Shown here: positions 1-9,207 of the stretch, one piece after another
How positions within the stretch are numbered: position 1 is the first letter of the stretch
Layout of the letters: each line of letters begins with the position of its first letter
NCBI GenBank assembly: GCA_964571235.1
Contig: CAZNAI010000004.1
Location: 1 to 64,000 of the forward strand
Direction: 5' to 3'
Source: JACRAV01 sp964571235
Lineage (GTDB): Bacteria > Zixibacteria > MSB-5A5 > GN15 > FEB-12
DNA: 64,000 nucleotides
Notes under the pieces: model-generated
Told to the model about the DNA's origin: nothing
Databases searched by the model: none
The model's input: the letters and a program-made list of their open reading frames with translations, nothing else
Position numbers and translations under genes: made by a program

Positions 1-2
1 GC

Positions 3-809
3 CCCGTCGGCCACCAGGTGTACCGCTACTCGCTGCAATACGAGTCGTACATCCGCGATATCGCTCCGGCCCGCACGTTCGTGACGAAATCCGAGGCGGA
101 TGGCCTGCGCAGCGCGGGCCTGGGCACGCACCTGACGTACAAGGACATCCTCGTCATCGGCCCCGAAGGCCCGATCGACAACGAGTTCCGCTTCCCCAAC
201 GAGTGCGTCCGCCACAAGGTCCTCGACCTCATCGGCGACCTCATGCTCTATGGCGGATTCGTCTGCGGCCACATCTACGCCCGCAAGAGCGGCCACAGCC
301 TGAACCATGAACTCGTTCGCAAGCTGATCCAGAGCCGCGACGCCCATTCGCTGCACGGCCGCCTCACCGCCCCGCCGAAGCTGGACGTGAACCGCGTGCA
401 GCGCATCCTGCCGCACCGGTTCCCGATGCTGCTGATCGATCGCGTGATCGAGATCGACGGCGACCGGCGGGCGGTGGGCATCAAAAATGTCACGATCAAC
501 GAGCCGTTCTTTCAGGGACATTTCCCCGATCATCCGATCATGCCGGGAGTGCTGATACTCGAAGCGATGGCCCAGGCGGGAGGAATTCTCCTGCTCAATG
601 CGGTGGAAAATCCGCAGACGAAGGTAGTGTATTTCATGTCAATCGATAATGCCAAATTTCGCAAACCGGTTTTACCGGGAGATCAGGTTCGGTTTGAACT
701 CAAAATGCAGGCGTTTCGCCGAAATACCTGTAAGATGACCGGCGAAGCGTTCGTTGAGGATGCGCTGGTGGCCAACGCCGACTTCATGGCGATGGTGGTG
801 GATCGATGA
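3..809 (+). CDS. lpxC/fabZ: LpxC-FabZ fusion, 3' part (deacetylase / hydroxyacyl-ACP dehydratase)
   Basis: The frame is open to the left window edge, so most of LpxC is missing. What remains of LpxC includes ARTF and the HKVLDLIGD segment, whose His and Asp belong to the zinc/catalytic site of UDP-3-O-acyl-GlcNAc deacetylase. A complete FabZ domain follows from about LPHRFPMLLIDRV, with GHFPDHPIMPG (catalytic His) and LEAMAQAGG (catalytic Glu). The fusion couples the committed step of lipid A synthesis to 3-hydroxyacyl-ACP dehydration and is typical of Bacteroidota and relatives. A GTG at 18 lies in frame but is internal to LpxC, not a start. The stop overlaps the lpxA start (ATGA). Confidence 0.95.
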   Translation, partial: PVGHQVYRYSLQYESYIRDIAPARTFVTKSEADGLRSAGLGTHLTYKDILVIGPEGPIDNEFRFPNECVRHKVLDLIGDLMLYGGFVCGHIYARKSGHSLNHELVRKLIQSRDAHSLHGRLTAPPKLDVNRVQRILPHRFPMLLIDRVIEIDGDRRAVGIKNVTINEPFFQGHFPDHPIMPGVLILEAMAQAGGILLLNAVENPQTKVVYFMSIDNAKFRKPVLPGDQVRFELKMQAFRRNTCKMTGEAFVEDALVANADFMAMVVDR

Positions 810-1579
810 CTACCATTCATTCAAGTGCGGTCATTTCCGCCAAAGCCCAGATCGGCAACGATGTTTCTATCGGGCCGAACACAATCATAGAAGACAGTGT
901 CATTGTCGGCGACAATTGTAGAATCGCCTCCAATGTACTCTTGGCAGACGGCGCACAGCTTGGCAAGAATGTAAAAATCTCCCACGGCGCCGTTATCGGG
1001 ACAAATCCGCAGGACCTCAAGTTTGGCGGAGAAGTCACTCAGGCGAAAATCGGTGACAACACCGTTGTCCGCGAATATGTGACGATTAACCGCGGGACCA
1101 AAGCCCACGGCGAGACCTCGGTTGGCGCTGATTGTTTTATCATGGCGTACGCCCACGTTGCCCACGACTGCATCGTTGGTAATAATGTCATTTTGGCCAA
1201 TTCGGTGAATATGGCTGGGCATGTTGAGATACAAGACTGGGTGACCATCGGCGGAATCGTACCGATACATCAGTTTGTCAAGATCGGCGCACACTGCATG
1301 GTTGGCGGAGGATTCCGCGTGCCGCAGGATATTTGCCCCTTTTCGCTGGTTGGTGGATACCCTGCCAAGGTCGTCGGGATCAACTCGATCGGGCTTCGTC
1401 GTCGCGGATTTTCAATCGAACGGATACGCACGCTCGAACACCTGTTCAAGCTGTTATTCTTCTCAAGCTTGAACACCACACAAGCCTTGGAGCGAGCCGA
1501 CGCGGAAATTGAGAAGAACGACGATGTCCGTCAAGTGCTTGAGTTCATCGCCAAGTCCGAGCGCGGAATCATAAAATAG
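806..1579 (+). CDS. lpxA: UDP-GlcNAc O-acyltransferase LpxA
   Basis: Cytoplasmic acyltransferase of the first step of lipid A synthesis, transferring 3-hydroxyacyl from ACP to UDP-GlcNAc. The 257 residues are close to the family length. The N-terminal two thirds are left-handed beta-helix hexapeptide repeats (for example IGNDVSIGPNTIIEDSVIVG), and the segment AHVAHDCIVGN carries the catalytic His region. The C-terminal part after LRRRGFS is helical, as in LpxA rather than LpxD. It overlaps the fusion gene by four bases. The next gene is a Gfo/Idh dehydrogenase, so the acceptor could be an amino-modified UDP-GlcNAc; that is inference. Confidence 0.95.
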   Translation: MTTIHSSAVISAKAQIGNDVSIGPNTIIEDSVIVGDNCRIASNVLLADGAQLGKNVKISHGAVIGTNPQDLKFGGEVTQAKIGDNTVVREYVTINRGTKAHGETSVGADCFIMAYAHVAHDCIVGNNVILANSVNMAGHVEIQDWVTIGGIVPIHQFVKIGAHCMVGGGFRVPQDICPFSLVGGYPAKVVGINSIGLRRRGFSIERIRTLEHLFKLLFFSSLNTTQALERADAEIEKNDDVRQVLEFIAKSERGIIK

Positions 1580-1628
1580 AAGGGGCCGCTTGTGAAGTCG
1601 TAACGCGACTTCTTGCCTCGGTTTACAT

Positions 1629-2615
1629 ATGAAGAAAATCCGTACTGCGGTAGTTGGGGTAGGGGCGCTCGGGCGGCATCATCTGCGGTGGATGGCGCAA
1701 CTTCCCGAGTCGCAACTGGTCGGATGCTATGATGTCGATCTTGCCAAATCACAGCAGTACGCCGCCGAATATTCAGTTCAAGCATTTTCATCGCTTGACC
1801 AACTGATCGGACAGGTGGAGGCCGTTTCTATTGTCGTCCCGACCAGCCGCCATCACGAGGTCGCTTCGCGCCTGATCAAAGCGGGTATTCACTGCCTGAT
1901 CGAAAAGCCAATCACATCGGATGCCTCCCACGCCGGCGAACTGCACAAACTGGCAATCGCCCACAATGTGAAGGTCACAGTGGGACAGATTGAGCGATTC
2001 AATCCGGCCGTGCTTGCGCTCGACAGCGAGAAGATAAAGCCGTCGTTTATCGAGGCCCATCGACTCGCGGCCTTTGATCCGCGCGGCACCGATGTCGCCG
2101 TGGTGCTCGACCTGATGATTCACGATATCGATCTGGTGCTCAAGTTTATCAAATCACGGGTTGTAGATATTCAGGCCTCGGCGGTGGCTGTGATTTCAGA
2201 AAAAGCGGATATCGCCAACGCCCGGCTGACTTTTCAAAATGGCGCTGTTGCCAACTTGACGGCCTCGCGCATTTCTCTTCACGCCATGCGCAAGCTTCGC
2301 ATCTTTCAGCAGTCGGGTTACTACTCGCTCGATCTGGCGGCCAAGCAGGCCGATCTGTATTCACTGGCCGAACCGGGCTCGCCATCCGAAGGAATGCGGG
2401 TGCCGCTTGGAAAATCCGGTCGCGATATTGTCTACCGCAAGAAAACCGACAACGGTCAGGATATGCTGGCCGCAGAGCTGTCGGCTTTTCTGAGCGCGAT
2501 CATCAACGACAGTCCGGTGGCGGTCACAGTCGCCGAGGCCTCGGAGGCGCTACGGCTTGCTCTTGAGGTAGACCGGATTGGGACAGCGTCGATTTCACGA
2601 CTCACGGAGGCCTGA
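1629..2615 (+). CDS. Gfo/Idh/MocA-family oxidoreductase in lipid A operon
   Basis: NAD(P)-dependent dehydrogenase of 328 residues. The N-terminal Rossmann motif is GVGALGRHHLRW, followed by the family's EKP segment (LIEKPIT, near residue 95) that contacts nicotinamide, and a C-terminal alpha/beta substrate domain. It lies between lpxA and lpxB, 49 bases after lpxA and 9 before lpxB, so it should act on a sugar nucleotide of the pathway. GnnA, which oxidises UDP-GlcNAc at C3 for amide-linked lipid A, belongs to this family, but its aminotransferase partner GnnB is not in the window. The specific substrate is therefore unproven. Confidence 0.85.
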   Translation: MKKIRTAVVGVGALGRHHLRWMAQLPESQLVGCYDVDLAKSQQYAAEYSVQAFSSLDQLIGQVEAVSIVVPTSRHHEVASRLIKAGIHCLIEKPITSDASHAGELHKLAIAHNVKVTVGQIERFNPAVLALDSEKIKPSFIEAHRLAAFDPRGTDVAVVLDLMIHDIDLVLKFIKSRVVDIQASAVAVISEKADIANARLTFQNGAVANLTASRISLHAMRKLRIFQQSGYYSLDLAAKQADLYSLAEPGSPSEGMRVPLGKSGRDIVYRKKTDNGQDMLAAELSAFLSAIINDSPVAVTVAEASEALRLALEVDRIGTASISRLTEA

Positions 2616-2624
2616 TCGGTCTCC

Positions 2625-3731
2625 ATGAATGATTCCCTCATTTTCATCTCAGCCGGCGATCCTTCCGGCGACATCGCCGCCGGACGCCTTGCGCTGGCAT
2701 TGAACAAACAAATTCCGGGAGTTACGTATTGCGGACTAGGCGGTGAGAGGCTGTCCACCGCTGGACAAGAACAGTTCGCGAAAGGGAGCGATCTGGCGGT
2801 TCTTGGTTTCTGGGAAGTAGCCAAGCGGTTTCGGTTTTTCCAAAAGCTGATGTCCCGCTGTGTTGCCGAGATTGAACGACGGCGTCCCAAAGTTATCATT
2901 CTGGTGGATTACCCCGGTTTTAATCTTCGGCTGGCCGCGCGAGTCAAACATCTGGGGATACCGATTGTCTACTATATCGCGCCGCAAGTGTGGGCGTGGG
3001 GGAAAAAGCGAGTTGGCGACATTCGCCAGCTTGTCGATCGGCTGTTGGTCATCCTTCCCTTTGAGCAGAAGTTCTTTGCCGAACACGGTGTCCCCGCACA
3101 GTATGTCGGACACTATCTTCTTGAAGACATCGACGCCGCCTATCAGAATTCACTGCCTCCCGGTACGCGCCAGTTGGCCCTTCTTCCCGGATCGCGTCCT
3201 CAGGAAATCGGCCGGATGATTCTCCCCATGCTTGGGGCCGCTAAACTGCACATAGAAAAACACGGCGGCACTGCCATGATTGCAGCGGTGCGGGGAGCGT
3301 ACGACTATGAAACCGCCTGTCAGCCGTTTCGAAATTCTGGGATTTCGATTGAATATGGGAACTCGCGCGAGGTGATCTACTCGTCTGATCTGGCTGTTGT
3401 CGCGTCGGGTACCGCGACTTTGGAAACCGGAATTATCGGCCGACCAATGGTGATCGTTTACAAAACAGGAGAGATCACTTATCAGATTGCCAAGCGAGTG
3501 ATCGAATTGGACAAGATCGGACTTGTCAATCTGGTGCTGGGGAAGAAAGTGGTCCCGGAACTCATCCAGCGGCAGGTTTCACCTCGTCCGATTGCGGCAG
3601 AACTCGGCAAGTACATGACCGATGCCGACTATTCTACCGGAGTTTTTCGAGAGCTACAGCGTGTTCCTTCGACTTTGGGTGGCATCGGAGCATCGGAAAG
3701 AGCGGCACGTCAGATTGCGGAGTTGCTATGA
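2625..3731 (+). CDS. lpxB: Lipid-A-disaccharide synthase LpxB
   Basis: GT19 glycosyltransferase joining UDP-2,3-diacylglucosamine and lipid X into the disaccharide core of lipid A, at the inner face of the inner membrane. The 368 residues start with the typical AGDPSGDIAAG, followed by DYPGFNLRLA, YYIAPQVWAWGKKR and LLPGSRPQEI. The C-terminal half has the nucleotide-binding ASGTATLETGI segment. Start is ATG at 2625, nine bases after the preceding stop. The stop overlaps the waaA start (ATGA), so the two are translationally coupled. No LpxH or LpxI is visible, so the UDP-diacylglucosamine hydrolase must lie elsewhere. Confidence 0.95.
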   Translation: MNDSLIFISAGDPSGDIAAGRLALALNKQIPGVTYCGLGGERLSTAGQEQFAKGSDLAVLGFWEVAKRFRFFQKLMSRCVAEIERRRPKVIILVDYPGFNLRLAARVKHLGIPIVYYIAPQVWAWGKKRVGDIRQLVDRLLVILPFEQKFFAEHGVPAQYVGHYLLEDIDAAYQNSLPPGTRQLALLPGSRPQEIGRMILPMLGAAKLHIEKHGGTAMIAAVRGAYDYETACQPFRNSGISIEYGNSREVIYSSDLAVVASGTATLETGIIGRPMVIVYKTGEITYQIAKRVIELDKIGLVNLVLGKKVVPELIQRQVSPRPIAAELGKYMTDADYSTGVFRELQRVPSTLGGIGASERAARQIAELL

Positions 3732-4969
3732 TCCACATGTATCAACTCCTCACTCAGGTTCTCTACTTTGTCATGTTGCCATTTGCCTGGATCGCCGCAA
3801 AATCAGGTTCAATCAAATGGCGTGAGCGGATGGCTTTCGCTCTGCCAGGGCAAGCATCCGATCTTTGGATTCACGCCGCTTCGGTTGGAGAGGTAAAAAT
3901 TGCCTCGCATCTTATCCGGTACATCAAGCGGGAACGCCCCGCATTGAGTGTGCTGTTGACCGTTGTCACCGATGCCGGATATCGCACGGCCAAATCCGAA
4001 TTGAGCGAGTTAGCGACGGTGAGATTTCTGCCGGTCGACGCGGCTGTTCCGGTCGCGCTCACTCTTGACCGGATCAACCCCAAAGCAATTGCCATTACCG
4101 AAACTGAAATCTGGCCGAATTTCATCGCCGCCGCCAAAGTACGGAATATTCCGGTGGTACTTATCAACGGCCGGATGAGCGAGAAGGCGCAAAAACGATA
4201 CCGCTGGATTTCCAATTCTATTACAACAGTTTTGTCCGCTCACGAACATTTCTTTTTCAAGACGCAGGCCGATGCCGACCGGTATGTCGAGTTCGGGGTC
4301 GACAGCGACCGAACAACAGTCGCCGGAGATATGAAATTTGACGCGCCATTGCTTGAGCGATCGAACGTTCGTATCGCAGAACTTCGCGCCCGGGGGGGAA
4401 TCGCCGCCGACGCATTTTTGCTTGTCGCAGGATCAACTCGGCCGGGAGAAGAAGAGTTGATTTTGCGTCAGTATGTACGAATGAAACCGGATCTACCGCG
4501 ACTTCGCCTTCTTATCGCCCCGCGCCACACCGAACGGGCCGATGAAGTCCTTCTATTGGCTCAACAACTCAATTTGCATCCCGCGCTTTATGGCGAATCC
4601 AGTTCAACTGAGGGCTCGATTGTTGTTGTAAACAAAATGGGAATCTTAGGTGAGCTGTACATGGCCGCCGACCTCGCTTTTGTTGGCGGGACCTTTGTCG
4701 AAATCGGCGGACACAATATTTTGGAGCCGGTTTGGGGGGGAACGCCAGTAGTCTACGGTCCGTCGCTGGCCAATGTCCACGAGGCGGCCGAGTATATCGA
4801 ACACCACCGGTATGGACAGCGGCTCCAGTCGCCGGAAGAACTACCAGAGGTTGTTTCCGATCTCTACCACCGTCGCCGAAAATTCGTGGTGAAAACGACC
4901 GAAGAGTACCGTCACTCGCCTACAGCCATGGTGGGCGACTATATCCTGAAACGGCTTGGCAATGCTTGA
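3728..4969 (+). CDS. waaA: 3-deoxy-D-manno-octulosonic acid transferase WaaA/KdtA
   Basis: GT30 enzyme adding Kdo to lipid IVA from CMP-Kdo at the inner membrane. The 413 residues have an N-terminal hydrophobic anchor (VLYFVMLPFAWIAA), then WIHAASVGEVKIA with the conserved catalytic Glu, and TETEIWPNF. The C-terminal domain has VAGSTRPGEEE, RHTERADEV and GGHNILEPVWGG, which hold CMP-Kdo contacts. Whether it is mono- or bifunctional cannot be told from the sequence. It sits between lpxB and lpxK, overlapping both. Confidence 0.95.
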   Translation: MIHMYQLLTQVLYFVMLPFAWIAAKSGSIKWRERMAFALPGQASDLWIHAASVGEVKIASHLIRYIKRERPALSVLLTVVTDAGYRTAKSELSELATVRFLPVDAAVPVALTLDRINPKAIAITETEIWPNFIAAAKVRNIPVVLINGRMSEKAQKRYRWISNSITTVLSAHEHFFFKTQADADRYVEFGVDSDRTTVAGDMKFDAPLLERSNVRIAELRARGGIAADAFLLVAGSTRPGEEELILRQYVRMKPDLPRLRLLIAPRHTERADEVLLLAQQLNLHPALYGESSSTEGSIVVVNKMGILGELYMAADLAFVGGTFVEIGGHNILEPVWGGTPVVYGPSLANVHEAAEYIEHHRYGQRLQSPEELPEVVSDLYHRRRKFVVKTTEEYRHSPTAMVGDYILKRLGNA

Positions 4970-6047
4970 GCAAATCTGGAAAAAGACACTTCGCCGGGAA
5001 GGGCTCTCAGTGTGGTCTTTCTTGGCCGGTCTATTTTGGATTCTATCGCTTTTCTACGGACTGGGCGCGTGGATCAATCGACATCGCCCGCGCCGGGTCG
5101 CTCGCGTAAAAGTCCCTGTCATCTCAATCGGGAATATTGCGGTCGGCGGTTCTGGGAAGACGCCGCTCGTCATGGCAATCGCAGGTGCGTTCGTCAAGCA
5201 GGGGTATGAAGTCGGAATAGTCTCGTCAGGGTATGGCCGGGACTCCACTGATAGTATCATCGGACGAGGGGAAGAAATTTGCCTTCGAACAGCCAGCGAA
5301 GTCGGCGATGAGACTTTGCTTTTGGCCGAACAACTCCCTTTAACCATTTTCTCAATTCATCCCGTGAAATCCGAGGCGGCCCGGCTACTGACGGCCCAAA
5401 CACGGGTCGATCTCATCATAGTCGATGACGGCTTTCAGCACTTTGGTTTGCACCGTGATCTTGATATTGTAGCAATCGACGCCACCTCGCCCGCCAAGTG
5501 GCTGAGTCCACTGCCGCTTGGGATTCTTCGCGAGCCGATTTCGGCGCTCCGTACTGCGGACATAATTGTATACACGCGATCCAATGTCGCGGGTGACTAT
5601 CGAAATCTTGAGGAATTAGTATCTCGCCAGGCCACCCGAGCGAATTCTTATTCTGGGCATTTTGCTACGCATTCTCTTTTTGGCAAACATAGTTCAGTGC
5701 CCTTCGAATATCTGAAAGAAAAGCGAGTCTTACTATTTGCCGGGATCGGGCATTTCGACCAGCTTAAGCAACAAGTCGAGCAAATTGCGGGAACTCTGGT
5801 TACTGCGATCGAGTTATCAGATCACCAGAAGTATGACGAGGCGACGGTGGCTCGATTGAAAAAGGCAATCGGACAGCATGATCCGCAAATTGTTTTGACA
5901 ACTGCCAAAGACTGGGTGAAGACAAGGGACTTTGATTTCGGGCCGGAGTTCTATTATCTTGAGTTGAAAGTAACCTTTCTCCCGCCGGAAGACGATTTCG
6001 TGGCTGAAATAACGCAAAAGCTCAAGTTGGTTTCGCCGACACGCTGA
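4962..6047 (+). CDS. lpxK: Tetraacyldisaccharide 4'-kinase LpxK
   Basis: ATP-dependent kinase that phosphorylates the 4' position of the lipid A disaccharide. The N-terminal membrane-associated helix (WSFLAGLFWILSLFYGLGAW) is followed by the P-loop GNIAVGGSGKTPLV and by VDDGFQHFGLHRDLDI, the Walker-B-like DDGFQH signature. The C-terminal lobe carries LFAGIGHFDQ and LTTAKDWVK. An in-frame TTG lies two codons upstream (4956), but ATG 4962 is preferred; it overlaps waaA by eight bases. The stop shares one base with the nadB start (TGATG). Length of 361 residues is normal. Confidence 0.93.
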   Translation: MLEQIWKKTLRREGLSVWSFLAGLFWILSLFYGLGAWINRHRPRRVARVKVPVISIGNIAVGGSGKTPLVMAIAGAFVKQGYEVGIVSSGYGRDSTDSIIGRGEEICLRTASEVGDETLLLAEQLPLTIFSIHPVKSEAARLLTAQTRVDLIIVDDGFQHFGLHRDLDIVAIDATSPAKWLSPLPLGILREPISALRTADIIVYTRSNVAGDYRNLEELVSRQATRANSYSGHFATHSLFGKHSSVPFEYLKEKRVLLFAGIGHFDQLKQQVEQIAGTLVTAIELSDHQKYDEATVARLKKAIGQHDPQIVLTTAKDWVKTRDFDFGPEFYYLELKVTFLPPEDDFVAEITQKLKLVSPTR

Positions 6048-7675
6048 TGGAAAAACGATTCGATATATTGGTAATCGGAAGCGGTATTGCCGGGCTCTAC
6101 TATGCCCTCAAGGTGTCGTCGCTTGATCCCAAGCTCAAAATCGCAGTTGTCACCAAAAAGCACGAGGCGGACTCCTCTACCAATCGCGCACAAGGGGGAA
6201 TCGCGGCTGTTCTTTCCGGCACCGATTCATTTCAAACCCACATCGCCGACACGATGCGGGTCGGGTGCGGCATTTGTCATCAGGATGTGGTCGAACAAGT
6301 AGTCGAAGCGGGACCTTCGGCGATTGAGGATCTTGCCAAGATCGGAGTGGCTTTTACTCGACGCGAAGGAAACTTTGATCTCGGACGCGAGGGAGGGCAC
6401 ACGACCGCGCGAGTTGTCCATGCCTCGGATATCACCGGTCGCGAAATTGAACGAGCGCTCCTGGCCGCCTGTCACGCAATTGGCGACCGCATTACGTTTT
6501 TTCCCGATCATATTGCGCTTGATCTTATTACTACTACCCGAGCCGGCGAACGAGTTTGCTCGGGCGCCTTTGTCTTCAATGAGAACGACCGAACGTTTAC
6601 CGCCATGTATGCGCCGGTCACCTTGCTCGCCACCGGCGGCTTGGGGCAGGTCTATTTCCATACATCTAATCCGCTTATCGCCACTGGCGACGGTGTCGCG
6701 ATTGCCTGTCGCGCAGGCGTTTCAGTCGGCAATCTGGAATTTGTGCAATTCCATCCGACCACGCTTTACGCTCCAGGGCGTTGGCCGTTTTTGATTTCCG
6801 AAGCGGTGCGCGGCGAAGGGGGAAGATTGCGTTCGGTGGCCGGCCGATATTTCATGGATAGCGCCCACGAAATGAAGGATTTGGCTCCGCGTGATGTCGT
6901 TGCCCGCGAAATTGATCGGGAACTCAAACAGAGCGGCGACGAATATGTCTTGCTCGACGTTTCCCATCTTGATCCGCATCATATCAAGACCCGTTTCCCG
7001 AATATCTACAGCGAGTGCCTCAAGTACGGTTTCGATATCACCACCCGCGCAATTCCGGTGGTCCCGGCGGCGCACTATGCCTGCGGAGGTGTGATTTCCA
7101 AACTCGACGGCACCACTGACCTGCGAGGCCTCTTTGTCGCCGGTGAAGTTGCCATGACCGGCATGCACGGCGCCAATCGGCTGGCCTCCAATTCGCTTCT
7201 TGAAGCGGTGGTGATGGCCCGTTGTGCGGCCGATGCATCGTATGACTACTTCTGTCATGCCGACGCCGCCGATTCAGTCACGGTTGATCTTCCACTGCAT
7301 TCATCGATCAAGTTTGTGAGCGAGAAGATTCTTATCACGCACGACCGGCGGGAACTCCGCCGGATCATGTCCGACTTCGTGGGAATTGTCCGCACCATGG
7401 AACGACTCGCGCTGGCGCGCGAGAAAGTCCATCAGATGAAACTTGCGGTCGAGCAGTACTACCTGACAAATCCTGCAACATATGACATTATCGAGTTACG
7501 CAATCTTGCCACAGTCGCTGAACTCATTATCACCTGCGCGATGACCCGGCGCGAATCGCGAGGTCTGCATTACATGTCTGATTTTCCGCAGACCGACGAC
7601 CGCTTCCGCCACGACACCCTCATCAACGGCTTTCTATCACAGGAATATACGCCATGGCAACAACCCACGACCTGA
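6047..7675 (+). CDS. nadB: L-aspartate oxidase NadB
   Basis: FAD-dependent enzyme that oxidises L-aspartate to iminoaspartate, the first step of de novo NAD synthesis. The 542 residues begin with the dinucleotide-binding VIGSGIAGLYYALK, followed by STNRAQGGIAAV and GREGGHTTARVVHASD. The catalytic region includes EFVQFHPTTLY and EAVRGEGGRL, and the substrate region HYACGGV and GMHGANRLASNSLLEA. These features separate it from the succinate dehydrogenase flavoprotein. nadA and nadC are not nearby. The gene overlaps guaA by 22 bases, implying coupled translation with purine synthesis. Confidence 0.93.
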   Translation: MEKRFDILVIGSGIAGLYYALKVSSLDPKLKIAVVTKKHEADSSTNRAQGGIAAVLSGTDSFQTHIADTMRVGCGICHQDVVEQVVEAGPSAIEDLAKIGVAFTRREGNFDLGREGGHTTARVVHASDITGREIERALLAACHAIGDRITFFPDHIALDLITTTRAGERVCSGAFVFNENDRTFTAMYAPVTLLATGGLGQVYFHTSNPLIATGDGVAIACRAGVSVGNLEFVQFHPTTLYAPGRWPFLISEAVRGEGGRLRSVAGRYFMDSAHEMKDLAPRDVVAREIDRELKQSGDEYVLLDVSHLDPHHIKTRFPNIYSECLKYGFDITTRAIPVVPAAHYACGGVISKLDGTTDLRGLFVAGEVAMTGMHGANRLASNSLLEAVVMARCAADASYDYFCHADAADSVTVDLPLHSSIKFVSEKILITHDRRELRRIMSDFVGIVRTMERLALAREKVHQMKLAVEQYYLTNPATYDIIELRNLATVAELIITCAMTRRESRGLHYMSDFPQTDDRFRHDTLINGFLSQEYTPWQQPTT

Positions 7676-9195
7676 TACTCATTATCGATTTCGGATCACA
7701 GTTTACCCAGCTTATCGCCCGGCGAGTTCGCGAGGCGCATGTCTACTGCGAAATAGTTCCGTGCACGGCTGACCTGTCTGTCTACGCCAATCGTCCTGTG
7801 CGAGGCTATATACTGTCCGGAAGTCCGTCGTCGGTCAAAGATCCGGGCGCCCCATTGCTCAAGAAGTCGTTTTTCGATACCGACACTCCAATCCTCGGTG
7901 TTTGCTACGGCATGCAGATGATCGCCGAACTCTTCGGCGGTGAACTGGTGCGATCGGACAAACGAGAATATGGCCGCTCGCATTTCAAAATTGTCGATCA
8001 ATCTCCGGTCCTTACTGGTGTAAGCGACAATTGTCAGGTCTGGATGTCGCACGGCGACTCGATTGTCACCCTCCCGCCCGGCTTTCGGCTGACCGGACTG
8101 ACCGAGACCTTGCCGGTGGCGGCGATGTCGCACCTGACCCGGCCGATCCACGGTGTGCAGTTTCATCCCGAGGTTCATCACACTACCGAGGGGATTCGCG
8201 TTCTTCACAATTTCCTTTTCGATGTCTGTAAACTCAAAGGTGACTGGACCGCTGAATCGTTCGCCGACGAAGCGATTGCCAAAATTCGAGCGCAAGTGGG
8301 GGACAAGAAGGTCATTCTCGGTATTTCCGGTGGTGTCGACTCCTCAGTTGCCGCCGCTCTTTTGACCAAAGCGATCGGCAATAATCTACACGCGGTCTTT
8401 GTCAACACAGGCCTGTTGCGCAAGAATGAATTCACCGACGTAGTCGATCTGCTACGGCATCTGAATATCAACCTGCATCCGGTCGACGCCTCCGATCTAT
8501 TCCTGGATCGCTTGCACAAAGTGGTCGATCCCGAGCAAAAACGTAAAGTGATCGGCAACGCTTTCATTGATGTCTTCGAGTCCGAGTCGGCCAAAATCGG
8601 CGAGATCGAGTTTCTCGCTCAGGGGACGCTTTACCCGGATGTGATCGAATCGACCTCGTTTAAGGGCCCTTCGGTGACAATCAAAACGCACCACAACGTC
8701 GGCGGTTTGAAAGAGCGAATGAAATTCAAATTGGTTGAGCCGCTTCGCGAACTATTCAAAGACGAAGTCCGTGCGCTCGGTCGCTCGCTTGGACTACCCG
8801 AGAGTTTCATTCGTCGACACCCGTTCCCCGGTCCGGGTTTGGCAGTTCGGGTACTGGGCGAGGTAACGCGCGAACGGTGCGACATACTTCGCGAGGTCGA
8901 CGCTGTCTTGATCGACGAACTCCACCGTAACAACATTTACGACGATATCTGGCAGGCGTTCTGTGTGCTCCTGCCGATCAGCGCGGTTGGAGTGATGGGG
9001 GATGAGCGAACCTACGAAAATGTCGTGGCGGTGCGGTGTGTGACCTCGGTCGACGGCATGACCGCCGACTGGGCAAGAATCGATCCGACAATATTGGCGC
9101 ACATTTCCAATAGGATCATCCGCGATGTCAAAGGAGTCAACCGGGTGGTCTACGACATTTCTTCCAAACCCCCTGCCACCATCGAGTGGGAGTAA
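7654..9195 (+). CDS. guaA: GMP synthase (glutamine-hydrolysing) GuaA
   Basis: Converts XMP to GMP using ATP and glutamine. The N-terminal class I amidotransferase domain has GVCYGMQM (nucleophile Cys near residue 83) and VQFHPEVHHT (His and Glu of the triad). The central PP-loop ATP pyrophosphatase has LGISGGVDSSVAA. The C-terminal dimerisation domain has RHPFPGPGLAVR and ends with DISSKPPATIEWE, the canonical C-terminus. Length of 513 residues is standard. The ATG start lies within the nadB 3' end, so the mRNA is shared with the lipid A/nadB operon. Confidence 0.97.
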   Translation: MATTHDLILIIDFGSQFTQLIARRVREAHVYCEIVPCTADLSVYANRPVRGYILSGSPSSVKDPGAPLLKKSFFDTDTPILGVCYGMQMIAELFGGELVRSDKREYGRSHFKIVDQSPVLTGVSDNCQVWMSHGDSIVTLPPGFRLTGLTETLPVAAMSHLTRPIHGVQFHPEVHHTTEGIRVLHNFLFDVCKLKGDWTAESFADEAIAKIRAQVGDKKVILGISGGVDSSVAAALLTKAIGNNLHAVFVNTGLLRKNEFTDVVDLLRHLNINLHPVDASDLFLDRLHKVVDPEQKRKVIGNAFIDVFESESAKIGEIEFLAQGTLYPDVIESTSFKGPSVTIKTHHNVGGLKERMKFKLVEPLRELFKDEVRALGRSLGLPESFIRRHPFPGPGLAVRVLGEVTRERCDILREVDAVLIDELHRNNIYDDIWQAFCVLLPISAVGVMGDERTYENVVAVRCVTSVDGMTADWARIDPTILAHISNRIIRDVKGVNRVVYDISSKPPATIEWE

Positions 9196-9207
9196 GCCGG
9201 CAGGTCG

